Source: Triatoma infestans
Taxonomy: Eukaryota > Arthropoda > Insecta > Hemiptera > Reduviidae
Assembly (NCBI GenBank): GCA_011037195.1
Contig: JAAEAF010000680.1
Coordinates: 62,001 to 126,000 of the forward strand
Direction: 5' to 3'
Length of the DNA stretch: 64,000 nucleotides
The translations under genes were made by a program, and so were the position numbers. Positions 1 through 11,239 of this stretch are shown here, one piece after another (position 1 is the stretch's first letter; each line of letters starts with the position of its first letter). Below the pieces are notes generated by a model, which saw only the letters and a list, made by a program, of their open reading frames with translations, ran no database searches and had not been told where the DNA came from.

Positions 1-3000
1 GCTAATCCAGCATCCATGTCTGATACGAAAGACCTCTCTTCTATAAATCTGATAAACATCTGTGTCTTTGTCACAAGGGAAAAAAATTTCCCATGGGTTT
101 TTTCACGAGATCTTAAGAAACCTTTAGATAATAAAAATAATAAAGCTCTTTACTAATCGCATCTCTTTCTTCTATTAAAAATAATATGCCTAACTAATAG
201 TATTTTATACAAAAACCAAGACTTGGAAGTTTTTAAAACTTACCTTGTAAATCAAATAATGAAGTAGCATCAGTTGTTCCAACTGTTGGAGCTTTAGTGA
301 TTGGAAGTAAGAAATTTCTATATCCCTTTAATATGGTTGCCATAAATCTCAAAAAAGCCTCTTGAATTTCCAATTCTAAATTTTGCTGTTTCAAAATGCA
401 ATTAAATAATTTCATCACTTATGTTTATCTAATTAATTCGTAAATTTTATTTTTTTCATATTTAGCTAAAGCTACTTAAAATTAGCCATTACATTCCTAC
501 ACCCCTAAACTCCCTAATGATGCCCAAACTCCCATGAACATCCCAACAAGCTTTGGCAGGTATTATAATACTGATTGCATTCAGGAATGTGAATGCTTAA
601 CTTCATAGGCCTAGCAAACCCTCAATTATTAAAACCCTCTTTTTTAAAAAAAATATAAATATTTTGAAAATAAAAGAAAAAAAAACCTCTTTCTTCTTCA
701 TTTGAAATTCTTTATCTATTGAATTATCGGTGATACTTTGATTGGCTGGCTCCATCGACTGTTTTAGGAAATCTTTTAGCTTTTCAGAAAGCATATCAAG
801 ATTATTTCTTAATGTTCTGCCTGCTTTTTTTGGCAAAAGCTTGATTGAAAGATGGCGCTTCTCTTCACAACTATTTATACAAAAAAAAAAAAAAGTTACA
901 AACGAAATGAAATTCTATAATATTCATATTTTTTTTAACTTAAAATGTTTATTTTACAGGCGCAAATACTAACAACGTAATATTATTGGTATCCAAATCA
1001 ACTGAGTTAACGTCGGAAGGAAGATCATGAAGATCAAAAAATCTAGAGTCTACTCCAATAAGATAAGGAACAGGAGCGTGTAACACCTCAGCCAATCCAA
1101 GCGGACACAATGGAATATAAGGACATTGCCATTTAAACGGAAACATTATCTAAAAACATAATTTATTCGAATTAGGTGATTAAAAACTGAACACAAAAGT
1201 AATCTGAATTTAATGTAAAAGATTGATTAAAAATGATTCCATAGAACAAAAAATTTTTATTTTTTTAATAACGCTAAATGCATATATTTATTTGGGAACA
1301 GTATGGAACAATTTTTTTTTTTTTTTTTTTTTTTGCGTTAAACTGATATTCTTCACGATAATGACCACATCTTTACTTATAACTAACATATATAATGGGG
1401 GGAGGGGTTGAAAGTTGTTTGCATCCGAGGTTTCTCACGTGCCCCCTGGATATCCGACTAAACAAACATCAATCGCCAGTGCACCTAGTTCTTTTATACT
1501 GGGCCGCACGACGCTGAATGGCTGAATAGCCGAAGTCATGGCGTAGGAAAAAACAAACATATTGCAATATGGAGCATGTAGAACCATAATAAATATAACA
1601 ATGAAATAAAAGTTTTATTGGCTCTAATAATTTTGAAGTTGATGCGCCAAAAAAAAAAGTTTTATTTGAATTAAAATCATTTTATTTAATTAGTATATTT
1701 AAACTGAGTCCGCAAGCATGAACTTATTAATTCTAATAGTTAATTACTAATTCTAACAGAGTTAAAATTATTTTGAATTCTATGGATTCTAAGACAAAAT
1801 ATCTAAGTATTTTAACTTATGAAATGACATTAAAGTATCCATAGTAGAACAGTTCTATCAGAAAGTAAATAAATTTCAGCTTATATAACATACAAGTCAA
1901 ATGAAAAGGACCTGTTAAAATAATTATAAAACTAAAAATATTGAGTACAATGTAATCAAAGAATAAACAAAGAATTATACATTGTTGTGGTTGATTAAAA
2001 TTGAGCCCTATACCTAGATGATGCAAATCGGACATCATTGTAAATGTTTTCCTAGCATTGACAATCGCTTAATAACCTATTATCTCCTTTAATATTAAAA
2101 CCATTCTTATCAAGCCATTTGATTCTGTACCCCTGAACTATGGAAAAAAAAAATCCACAAAATGTTAAACAATTCAATAGCACCCATTTTACATAAAGAA
2201 AATTTGTGCAATTCTTCATGTCTCATAATATTATAATTCGAATTTAATAACTGACCCCTAAGTTACATTATAATTTACTATCTTTCAAATTTAAATTTAA
2301 ACTGTTATACAAACTATGAAATGTAGATTTATTTATATCAATTAAAACATTATTATTACATTCTATCTGAATTTTTTTCCATTAGTGTACTAATTACAGT
2401 TTTATTATAACTACTGTTTGCTAGATTATCCATACTAATTTCATGTTTTATACATAATATGAAATTCTTTCCAATATATTTTGAAATTCTTTAAACCAAA
2501 ATAAAGTTTTCTTAATTATTACCCTAGCTAATATTTTGGGGAGATAAATATATGGGGGATATAATAATATATTTTTTATCTGTAAGTACCATATATATAT
2601 TTAATTTTCCTCAATGTGACAACAAAATATTAATCACTAACCATTGATATGGCTTCAGCAACCGCAGTCAGTACATCTGGTCTCAAGGAATGAACCAAAA
2701 TTTTTTGTTCAGTCAATCCACATAACAACAATAACAAACAATTATCAGAACCAAGATGCATTAACAACTGGCGGAACCCTGCACCACTAAAAAAAAAAAA
2801 ATATATATATAAATGTTTAGTTGCCCTTAATTGTATAGGTAGTGATTCATAAAATAATTGAAACGGCAAAAGAGGGAGGCCGAACTTCATAGCTTTCCCA
2901 TAGAATACCATAAAACTAATTTTCCAGTATAAAGTTTGAAATGAAAGGGTATGGCTTTATATAGATTTCTTTATTGTTACTGCACCAGCTTTAAGCAAAA

Positions 3001-4095
3001 TGTCTGAAGAGATTTTGGAAAATATAGCGAAAAATTAAGTAAAGCCACACTTTTTGTAGATAGGTTTTAAACGAAACCTATGTGTCGGAAACCATGATGT
3101 TAAATTATGGATTATTATGTTTCAGCTTTTTGCAATTTTTCGGATTTGAGTTATGCTGTTCACTTCCCTTAAGAGAATTCGACCAGCCACGTCTTCAGGT
3201 AACTTATCCCAACATTGTGCAACAGCTTTAATAACCCACAATAACTCTAGCTCACGCTCTCTTATTTTCACTTCACACAGTAACACTTTAATGACGGCTG
3301 CATACAGTGCAAAACATAAATATAAACAATGCAACGACAATATATCTTTTTGATTGCAAATGGATTTTGTTTTGCACTACCCTCCACCCCCACTACAACT
3401 ATTCTGTTCCCATACACAAAAAACAACTAATACACACATTCTTTTCTTTTCGCATTCACTGAACCCAAAACATGTATTTCTAGTGAAAGCTCAATTTCGA
3501 AATTTTGACAGAGGCCCTATACTTCCTCTAATAACAGTAAGAGCATTATTATCAACATAAAAACAAGTTACAATAAGATTTAGACAAATTGCACAAATGT
3601 GTGCTTTTTATACGAATGAACTTTTAAATCAAATATGTTCATAAAATAATTTACCTCCGAGGTAACGGTACATCTTCTGGCTGTGTTAAAATCAAACGAT
3701 CTGCTGGAGATAATTGGACTAGAATCCTTGGACGCTGTTGAGAAGGAAATGGTATGTCTTCAATTAAATAGGTGATAAACCTTTTTTTAAACAAATAAGA
3801 AGGATTAAAAATAGAATTATCATATTTATTTATTTTGGAAATATATAAATGATTACCTTTCGATAGGCACCGGGTGATTAACTGGACTAGAGGACATTTC
3901 ATATAAAAAATTCAAAAATCTTTCATAAGTATCAAAAAATGGCCAACGGGAAAGAAGGCATATGCATTTATTAATGTTGAAGGTCCAATCATCTTTAGAT
4001 TCATCATCTTCACTATATCCAAGTGCAACTTTTTGTTCCTCTGTCAATTTATGACGAGGATATGGCTCATAAAATGTTACAGCAGAACCATACAG
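1..4095 (-). CDS. Crag: Crag exons 6-12: core of the tripartite DENN domain
   Basis: Exons 4095-3857, 3780-3655, 2786-2642, 1149-974, 870-687, 385-244 and 121-1 (open at the window edge). The first three encode the [30 protein letters not shown] and [18 protein letters not shown] stretches. The exon at 1149-974 encodes the most conserved block, [19 protein letters not shown] and [12 protein letters not shown]. Exon 870-687 gives [10 protein letters not shown] and a charged, less conserved linker. Exons 385-244 and 121-1 give [25 protein letters not shown] and [11 protein letters not shown], the downstream DENN part. The module binds and activates Rab proteins in the family. Confidence 0.9.
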
Positions 4096-5550
4096 CTGTA
4101 AGTAACAAAATTAGTTAAAGTATGTGCAATGGCAGTTGAAATGTTATGGTGAAGTTTAAATAAAAGCTGAATACTAAATTTTTAGAAAAAAATATACAAA
4201 TTGAAAATCAGCAACTATCGGCAAAAATATTGGCACCTCCCTTCTTACCTTCTCAGCTGCATCAGATACGGTCAGTACAAATGTTGAAAATATTGGAACT
4301 GGCTCCTGGGCTGATTTTGGCCATTTTTCCAAAGAACATCCCATAGGTAAGCAGAACATCGGCACCGTTGTGGGTAGTGGAAGATTAGGCCTATCATTTT
4401 CAGGATATCTCAGTAAAATACCTAAAATAAATAATTTTTCAATTTCGTTATTCTATATTATAAGATAAAACTATTTGTTAAACAAATTTATTCACACACT
4501 AACTTGATTTATAATTGATCAAATTAGCTCTATTCATTGATTTTTTGTAACAAAGATAAACATCTGATCCAACCTGTAAAAAAAAATCACATATAAGAAC
4601 AAATTCATTAAAGCTAAAACTTTATGCTTAAGAAAGTACTTACAAGACCCTTATTTAAGTTCTTCTTGATCATACAAAACGCATGCGGCACAGTTTCCCC
4701 TTTACTAGTTATAATCACAGCAATATCAGTTACTACTAACGCATTACAGGGCATAGTTGGCTGAGCTCTCCGATAAGTAAGAAATGTTTTTGAAGTAGAA
4801 TTGTTGACATTGGCAGGCCTACCTCCTGGAGTGTATTCAACGATTTCGGAGTCAGACAGAATTCTTTCTTTACCCTCATACATGACCCTGTTGGATGAAA
4901 ATAATATTTGAGGTTGGGTGATTTAATTTTATTCAAATTGTTTCGTTAATATTATTATAAATGCCAACCCAATATCCACAAGAGGTGGTTTGTCTCTACC
5001 TCTGCGATAACATAGGAAGACTTCTTGGCTACGTATACTTCCATGGTTCAAATCTGCTGTAATGCCTTTAAAAAAATAGTACAATTGCAATTCAGAAAAA
5101 TAGCGTTAAATCCCTTTCTATTTTACATATTTCAGAAAATGGAAGAATATAATCTTTTTTTCAAAGCAAATTCTTGGATTAATAGAGATAATATCTGATG
5201 TCCATTCAAAGATAAGCAAGCTGCAACATGCAACTAGAGTGTTGCAAAGTTTTTATTTTTTACAAAAGTCGTGTTGGTATTGTATGTAATTATTCAACTT
5301 AACTAAATAATAATACTCTAGAATAATGATAAAAGGTTTTAAATATACCTGTAGGAGTTCGTTTAATTACTGTATAACCTTCGGGTGCTTTTTCTTCTTG
5401 AGAAGGAAAAATTACAGTAATATCTGTAATTGGAGCCTTGCTATGGGTAGTTTTTAATTGTGAATTATCTCGCGAAAAATCCTCTAGAAGTTCGTAATCC
5501 GAAGGTAAACCAGCAATAACGAAATAATCAACGACCTTCCACTCATCCAT
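1..5550 (-). CDS. Crag: DENND4/Crag-type Rab GEF, 5' part of gene (12 exons, runs off the left edge)
   Basis: This is the N-terminal part of a DENN-domain guanine-nucleotide exchange factor. In flies and mammals the family (Crag; DENND4A/B/C) activates Rab10/Rab11-type GTPases in membrane traffic. Exons, in transcript order: 5550-5349, 5056-4969, 4887-4644, 4573-4504, 4421-4249, 4095-3857, 3780-3655, 2786-2642, 1149-974, 870-687, 385-244, 121-1. Every junction keeps phase, giving about 636 residues. The start at 5550 ([15 protein letters not shown]) matches the family N-terminus. Recognisable landmarks are YEGKER and [13 protein letters not shown] (MABP), [55 protein letters not shown] and [13 protein letters not shown]. 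The C-terminal part of the protein is beyond position 1. The exon 870-687 donor (GTTTTT) is weak and is the least certain junction. Confidence 0.93.
1150..2641 (-). other. Crag intron 8
   Basis: This 1.5-kb intron lies between exons 2786-2642 and 1149-974. It is AT-rich with a poly-T run near 1308-1334 and contains one dispersed repeat copy (about 1430-1556, listed separately). I see no other coding or structured feature in it. Confidence 0.75.
1430..1556. repeat. Dispersed repeat, copy 1 (second copy near 62393-62530)
   Basis: About 125 bp share order and wording with 62393-62530 in the same orientation. Shared blocks include TCTCACGT, CTGGATATCC, CATCAATCGCCAGTGCA, TACTGGGCC, GAATGGCT and TAATAGCC-like text, then an A-rich end. 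It looks like a SINE or short non-autonomous element on the basis of length and the A-rich end, but no convincing pol III boxes were assigned. Confidence 0.65.
3122..3292 (-). pseudogene. Unassigned coding-looking minus-strand segment inside Crag intron 7
   Basis: Within the intron 3654-2787 an open frame of about 55 codons reads through [20 protein letters not shown] and [16 protein letters not shown] before a stop at 3122. The composition (Trp, Cys, charged helices) looks protein-like rather than random AT-rich DNA, and a possible acceptor (GTATGCAG) lies just upstream near 3300. It is not part of Crag, because the flanking exons join in phase without it. A C-terminal fragment of a pogo/Tigger-type transposase is one possibility, as those proteins carry an AWD-like helix there; this is a weak guess. 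A nested host gene is another. Confidence 0.3.
4249..5550 (-). CDS. Crag: Crag exons 1-5: MABP domain and start of the DENN module
   Basis: Exons 5550-5349, 5056-4969, 4887-4644, 4573-4504 and 4421-4249. Together they encode about 259 residues. The first 65 or so residues hold the conserved YFVIAGL start and the [13 protein letters not shown] segment. The MABP (MVB12-associated beta-prism) repeats follow, with the typical [22 protein letters not shown] and [15 protein letters not shown] blocks. The last exon contains [12 protein letters not shown] and [11 protein letters not shown], the usual entry into the upstream DENN part. MABP domains bind acidic membranes in other proteins; that role here is inferred from the family. 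Confidence 0.9.
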
Positions 5551-7085
5551 ACTTAACCGTTAAAGATCTATATATTTATCTCACAAGATAAAACAAATTA
5601 ATTAAAACCATTTACTTAAACATTTTTCACAACAAAACACAGCTCCACAACCAAATAAGAAAATGACATTGAGAATAAATTTAAAATTTTAACCACTATA
5701 ATGTTCCACCATCGTAATGCGAAGAAAACTTATGGGTGATAATGTACGTTATATTTATCAGCCCAACTTACAATATATATTTTTATTTTATATACTATAT
5801 CCTCGGTACAATTAAGGAACATCTAATTAATAGCTGTTATCGCCATTTTGAATGATTTACTGTTTTTTTTCTCCCCCATTTACACATGACAAGAAGAAAA
5901 CACAAATGACATTTTTACCCTAGCAACGCCCCATGGCAACATACTTGTAAGGTAATATAACCTCACTAGCAATCGTGATACAAAGAATATGAAACCAGCA
6001 AGGCCGAAAAGACAAAATCGCGAATAAGTTTAGCAGAATTAATGAATAAAAAAAAAATACAATAAATGTAATCATGTGAATGGTCGGGGAAGTTTTTGTG
6101 AAATTAGGTATTCTAACACTGATTCTTTGATTCATTTTGTCTCAAATTTTCTTAACAATACTTTATTACGTACATAAACTTAAGTGTATAATGGGTACAT
6201 TTAAGTAGACCCCAAAAACAGACTGTTCCTTTATACATTGGCGCTCAGACCTCTCCAGGACAATGCCCCTTGTGAGCTAAGTTCTTAAAACTTTTAAGCC
6301 GCAGTCACTTAATGCAATTCAACCTCGCGGAAATAATTGTTACACTACTCACATTTTTTACTGCTGCACATTTCTTCTGATACTTTTCTAAATAGCGTTA
6401 AGATGAGAATTTTAAATTTGTATCTTCAATATATTTCTAGATAAATCCGCTTATGAAGGAATTATATAATAAAATGGCTTATTCTTATTTCTTTTCAGAG
6501 AGGTTTTTTTTCTTATTTCCCAATAAGTTTGTTTGCAAATAAGGTTTAATTAAATTGGATAGTTGAAACTATTTATAAACTCATTATTTGGATAGAATCC
6601 AGGAAATTTCAGAGTTTCAGCATGGAATTATTTTTTTAACCATTAGTATCATTTTGCGTATCAGAAAACAAAAATTTCTCTGCAAAATAAAATGGAAAAA
6701 TTTTAAAAATAATTTAGGCTAATTTTAGAAATTGAAAGCGAAAGTGTCATCAACCTCCATGAATGAATAATTATCCTAAGAGTACTCTGGTCCCTTTTGT
6801 TATTCTTTTTTTTATTTTTCTGGTAAAACGTTCGGTGACAGTCTGTATGCCCAATATGAACTAAAAGAACTTTGCAGCACAGCGCATGCATTGAATCATT
6901 GAATCAGTATTACCATCTTTCTCTAATCGATGGGAGAGGTACAACTCTTTTCAAGAAGGCCTATCTGCGAAGTCAACTGACTAATAATAGTTTATTACCT
7001 TTATCAGTTCAAGTTAATAAGTGAAATGTCAATTTTAAAAGATTATGTTATTTTACAGTATTTAGAAACTATATTTACTAAACTT

Positions 7086-7253
7086 TTTTTCCTTTATTTA
7101 CTATCGCAAAATAAGGCTCCTCCTTTCTTAGCAGTGCCTCGCAGTTAATTTTGACATCTTCTTTGGGTGGAAGTGTGGTTTGAGGGATATCAATCGGACT
7201 TGAATGCAGGTCTTCAATGACGTTACAATATGGTGGCGATTTCTAAGTGGGCA
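7086..7253 (-). pseudogene. Unassigned coding-looking minus-strand exon
   Basis: A minus-strand frame of about 54 codons includes CNVIEDLHSSPIDIPQTTLP and PKEDVKINCEALLRKEEPYF and ends at a stop near 7086. A pyrimidine-rich acceptor (TTTGCCCACTTAG) directly precedes it, so it could be a last exon. A second minus-strand frame at 7644-7321 lies upstream, but no good donor joins the two. The codon content looks protein-like. I do not recognise the family; it may be a small host gene or a decayed one. Confidence 0.3.
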
Positions 7254-9639
7254 AACCCAATGTTGTGTTAACCTAACCTTAACTTCTTACAATGTTTTTA
7301 GTGGGAGATAAAGTGTTTTTTTATTTATTGTGGGCCATGTATTCATTTTGATAGTGAGCGTCTAAACATCCTAGGACAATAGAGAGCCCCCAGCAGCGCC
7401 CACTCTTCGCGCTAATAGTGCACAGCATAAATCCAGGTAAAAAGCTTTTCCTTTCAAGGTGATCCGCAAATGTAATTTCGTGATGGAAATATAAACAGTT
7501 AGAACTAAGTTGTCTTTGAAATAAAAAAAGAGTTTTAACAATCAATTTCCATATTTTGTGTTCACTACAAGTTATTAGCTTTTTCATAAAAAATATTTTA
7601 GAAAACTTGCTTCCAAAAATTTTAAGGTTTCCTATGCAGTTCATACTTTACCCTTACCTGTCAACTTTGATGGCTTCTAATAAGCTCAGCCATCATCATT
7701 CATTACAACTATTCAAATAAGCATTATTTCTTGGAAATATTAAATAAAAATTCTCTTTTTTTTCCTTTATTTACGAAGTATTAGCTCTTTCAAGTTAGCT
7801 TTTGTATTAAAGATCTTCACTTAGTAATTACTTATTATTATGTTATAATTATGTTAAACATTAAAAGTTCGATAATGTTTCCTTTAAGATTCAAATAGAA
7901 AATATATAACTGCTCACTTGGTTTAAAAGACTTGTGATATTTTTTTCTTTTCGTGGTTATTTCTTCTTTTCTGTAGTTACTTCTTTCATTGTTTGCATAT
8001 TTCAGTGTATTAAAACTTGTTTTTCTTAAACAATTCCTGATGTTTAAATAAAATTGACACTTAAAAAAAGAAAAATCAAAAAATATTAGGTTCTAATTAT
8101 CGTTTTAATTTTTAAATAAATTTACTTTCTGTCACCGTTCATTAATATTGTGTTTGATAGTAGAGAAGTATACAAATTAATGTATACATTGCTAACACTG
8201 ATGAATCATGTGCAGGTTCGCACACACACCCCTCTCACTGTTATCTTGGAACTGGGAAGAAGTCACTTTTATCTATACACTACATTAGCACAACTACTAC
8301 TACTATGGCTAGTACTACTATAGCACTGATACACCCGGTCCGCAGTCTTTTCAGAGTCCCGGTGTTTGTTTCCACTAACTGTTGATCTCAAAAATAAATT
8401 TTTTTTTACCAGATTAAACCCTTTTTTGAAATTGCTGTGGCCAAACTTATTCTAAGAGGAACCATATATTTGGCATCTCTTATTGCTGATATTTCAAAAA
8501 GCACACATTTAATTTTTTTTATAAAGAAAAATCTCCTCTATTCTGCATGGAGACAATGTTTTGCAGTTCCAGTAATAAATTAATTTATAAATTCTGAATT
8601 TTTAAGCATTAAGTATACACCATTCTAAATAACAAGATATTACTTTTAGATATAGCATAACTAGATAATTTATGTAGGAATTGCATTTAAACTCTAAAAC
8701 ATAATCATAATGTTTGGAGTTTTTAAATTGACTGAAAAATTTTAACTGAAAAAATTTCCAAGTTAGAAGTTTCCAAGAACCTTCATTGAAACTAACTACT
8801 ACATTGAATGTTATTGTTTTGAAGTTTAAACAGTTTTTTCTTTAAATGCCAATTTTATTTGCTTTTTTTATTTAATTTTTAACATAATTGTTTGTGTTGT
8901 TAATGATATTTTTAACCTCAAACTTGGCTGACAAAAAAAATTCTATTAACAAACTCCTAATTATTGTTTCATTCGCTTATGTTTTTCTTAAAACCGTACT
9001 TGATTGGCCCATTTTATTATAGGTTGTTCATATTCTGTCTTCTTTTTACGGAGAAAAAATCTTGACAGCTTTGTAGCAATTTGAAGTCTAATTTTTTTTC
9101 ATGATATCAGTACTTATATCATTAGTATCTGTGTAACACATTGATGATGATTTCTTTTTATTTGTTTTGAAAAACTGCTCTTCTAGTATTTTGGAATTTT
9201 CTAGGGTATTATGTTTAGGTTAGGTGTTTGCTCTGCACAAAAGAATTAAAAAGTGATTCACTTGGTGTTAGTGAGCTGTTCATTTACAGTGCTTTAAAGC
9301 TTCCCACTGAAACTTTATTTACGAAAGCAAATGGTTATGTCCGCAGTGCTGGACATACAGCAGTGATTTCCGTATTAAGTTGTTTCTTTTTCAGATCATC
9401 GACGGATTTCGGGCATTCGCCTATCGTCAGAATATCTTATAAATAGTGGCAATCATCGATTGGCATAAGGCAAAATGCCTATCTTGAAAATACTAATCCC
9501 TGTTCTAGTCGATGATTCACAATTATCAAGACATCCTAATGATGGGCGATCGCCTTTTTTGGGTCGATGACTAAAAAATGAAGCAAGCTAACTTAGAAAA
9601 AATCTCTAGTGATAGGAACTAATCTTTTAAAAGGTTAAT

Positions 9640-9720
9640 TTTTACTTTCTCTTACTCCTAGTAAGAGGAAGTATTGTTTGTGTAAAGACATCCTTCTCGT
9701 ATTTCTGTCAAAATAGTGGT
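9640..9720. repeat. Short palindromic repeat (TCTTACTCCTAGTAAGA type)
   Basis: The core TCTTACTCCTAGTAAGA is a near-perfect inverted repeat around CCT. It recurs with the same right-hand text at about 22165-22240 and 44620-44700, and in more degraded form at about 39045-39130, 40748-40800, 43215-43250 and 55454-55500. This suggests the terminus of one MITE-like family. Confidence 0.5.
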
Positions 9721-10689
9721 CTAATCCGAAAGGAGCAAAATAGGAACACTACTCTTTTTGCCCTTTTTATATTCAACATTACTAACACACTATCTACATA
9801 ATCCTATCTTTTCTCTTCTGTTTATTGCAATTAACTCCCTTTCCAAATTTCCCCTTCCTAAAGTATCTTTTTCTCCTCTCTGATGAATTAGTGAACTTTT
9901 AACATAGATAATCTTTTGTGTAATTATACTATATTTCTGCCTTAGGTGTAAAAGTCTCATTAATTAATATAAATTATACCTTTTTTTCAATAATTTTAGT
10001 CATGCTTACTAAAATTAATATGAACGGTGATATGAGTTTTGGTGAGATGTACTTCATCAGAGAAATATTTTGGTCTTTACAATACACTTTTATTACCCTC
10101 GAGCAGAAATTTAGCTGCACAAACTTGACAAATAGGACTTTGTGTTCAGAATTGTCACTTTATTGAATTGGTAACATTAGCAATAATAATTCATATCATG
10201 AAATGTTGGAGTTCAGCTTAATTATTCTTCTAGTATCATTTAAGATATTACAAGTTCATGATAAAATTAGGTGTACATGCAGTATGTAAAAACTGAACCT
10301 GACGTTTCATTTTCACATTTAACTGTAGCCATACTAATGATAAATTTTCTATCGTATTAGGAACTGACAGGTTCATTCAGTTGCTTATTTTTCTTAATTA
10401 TTAAGCATGCGTTTGAAGGATTGATTATATTTTTGATAAATTGTTTTTATTTTAACTTAGTCCGTTTGTAATTAGTACAAAAATGAAATTTGCTGAATAG
10501 TCTTGTTAACAGAATTTTATAATCTGTCAGCCTCTATATTTGTAGTCAAAATTATGTTTGTTTTCTGAATAATTGGATATAAGTTCGTGATCAATGCAGT
10601 ATTAAACATAATTATTAAATTATAAGCACAAAAAATAAGTAAACATTTTAAAACATTATTCAATAAAAGTGACGGGATTAAAAAAAATA

Positions 10690-11145
10690 CAGGAACTTCA
10701 GGATTCCTGAAGTGTGCTTTGAACCCAAAATGCTCTATGCATAATGCATTGAGGAGGGTCGATTTTAAGAATATCTTTATTTCTTAAAGGCTTGGAAAAT
10801 AGAACCTCTGGTTCCAAACTTAGTAATTTTATCATAAATACCAAATCTGATACATATCTTTCCTTTATTCCTTTTCGGATATTAGGAACTAAGAAGTAAA
10901 ATAATAAAGAAAGGATTACAAAATATTGATGTACTAAATAATATTAAGGGTAAGGAGTAAAAATAATGTAATCAAATATGATTGTTCCCAAATGCTCATT
11001 CAGAGTAACTAATTTTTTCATTTATTTTAAATTTTTTACTATAAAAAGAACGTGTAATAGCAGAAGTTCCTTTTTCCATCGTGTAATAGGACAAACGATA
11101 TTTTTAAAATCGATCCTATTCAATGAATACTTTGTGTCAGAATAT
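10690..11145. repeat. MITE-like segment with inverted ends
   Basis: The left part holds an 8-bp inverted repeat (ACTTCAGG/CCTGAAGT near 10694-10712) and then GGGTCGATTTTAAGAATATC at about 10757. The right part, read on the minus strand from about 11120, gives GGATCGATTTTAAAAATATC. The two are inverted copies with few mismatches about 340 bp apart. No transposase frame lies between them, so it may be a small non-autonomous element. Confidence 0.4.
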
Positions 11146-11191
11146 TTCGTACATTAAAAACAAACTTCTGGAATATTAGGTTCAAAGAAGA

Positions 11192-11239
11192 AACTAGATG
11201 ATTCATATGTCCATTGAACTAGATGATTCATATGTCCAT
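11192..11239. repeat. 23-bp tandem duplication
   Basis: Two exact copies of a 23-bp unit that begins AACTAGATGATTCATATG, at 11192-11214 and 11217-11239, separated by 2 bp. No function is suggested. Confidence 0.8.

Noticed and set aside
7262..7282. TTAACCTAACCTTAAC as telomere-type repeat
   Set aside because: Only two imperfect units; too short to suggest (TTAGG)n telomeric DNA.
8304..8384. Short plus-strand ATG frame (MASTTIALIHPVRS) as first exon of Bap170
   Set aside because: It has 26 codons, no ARID similarity and no donor in phase; the context cannot support it.
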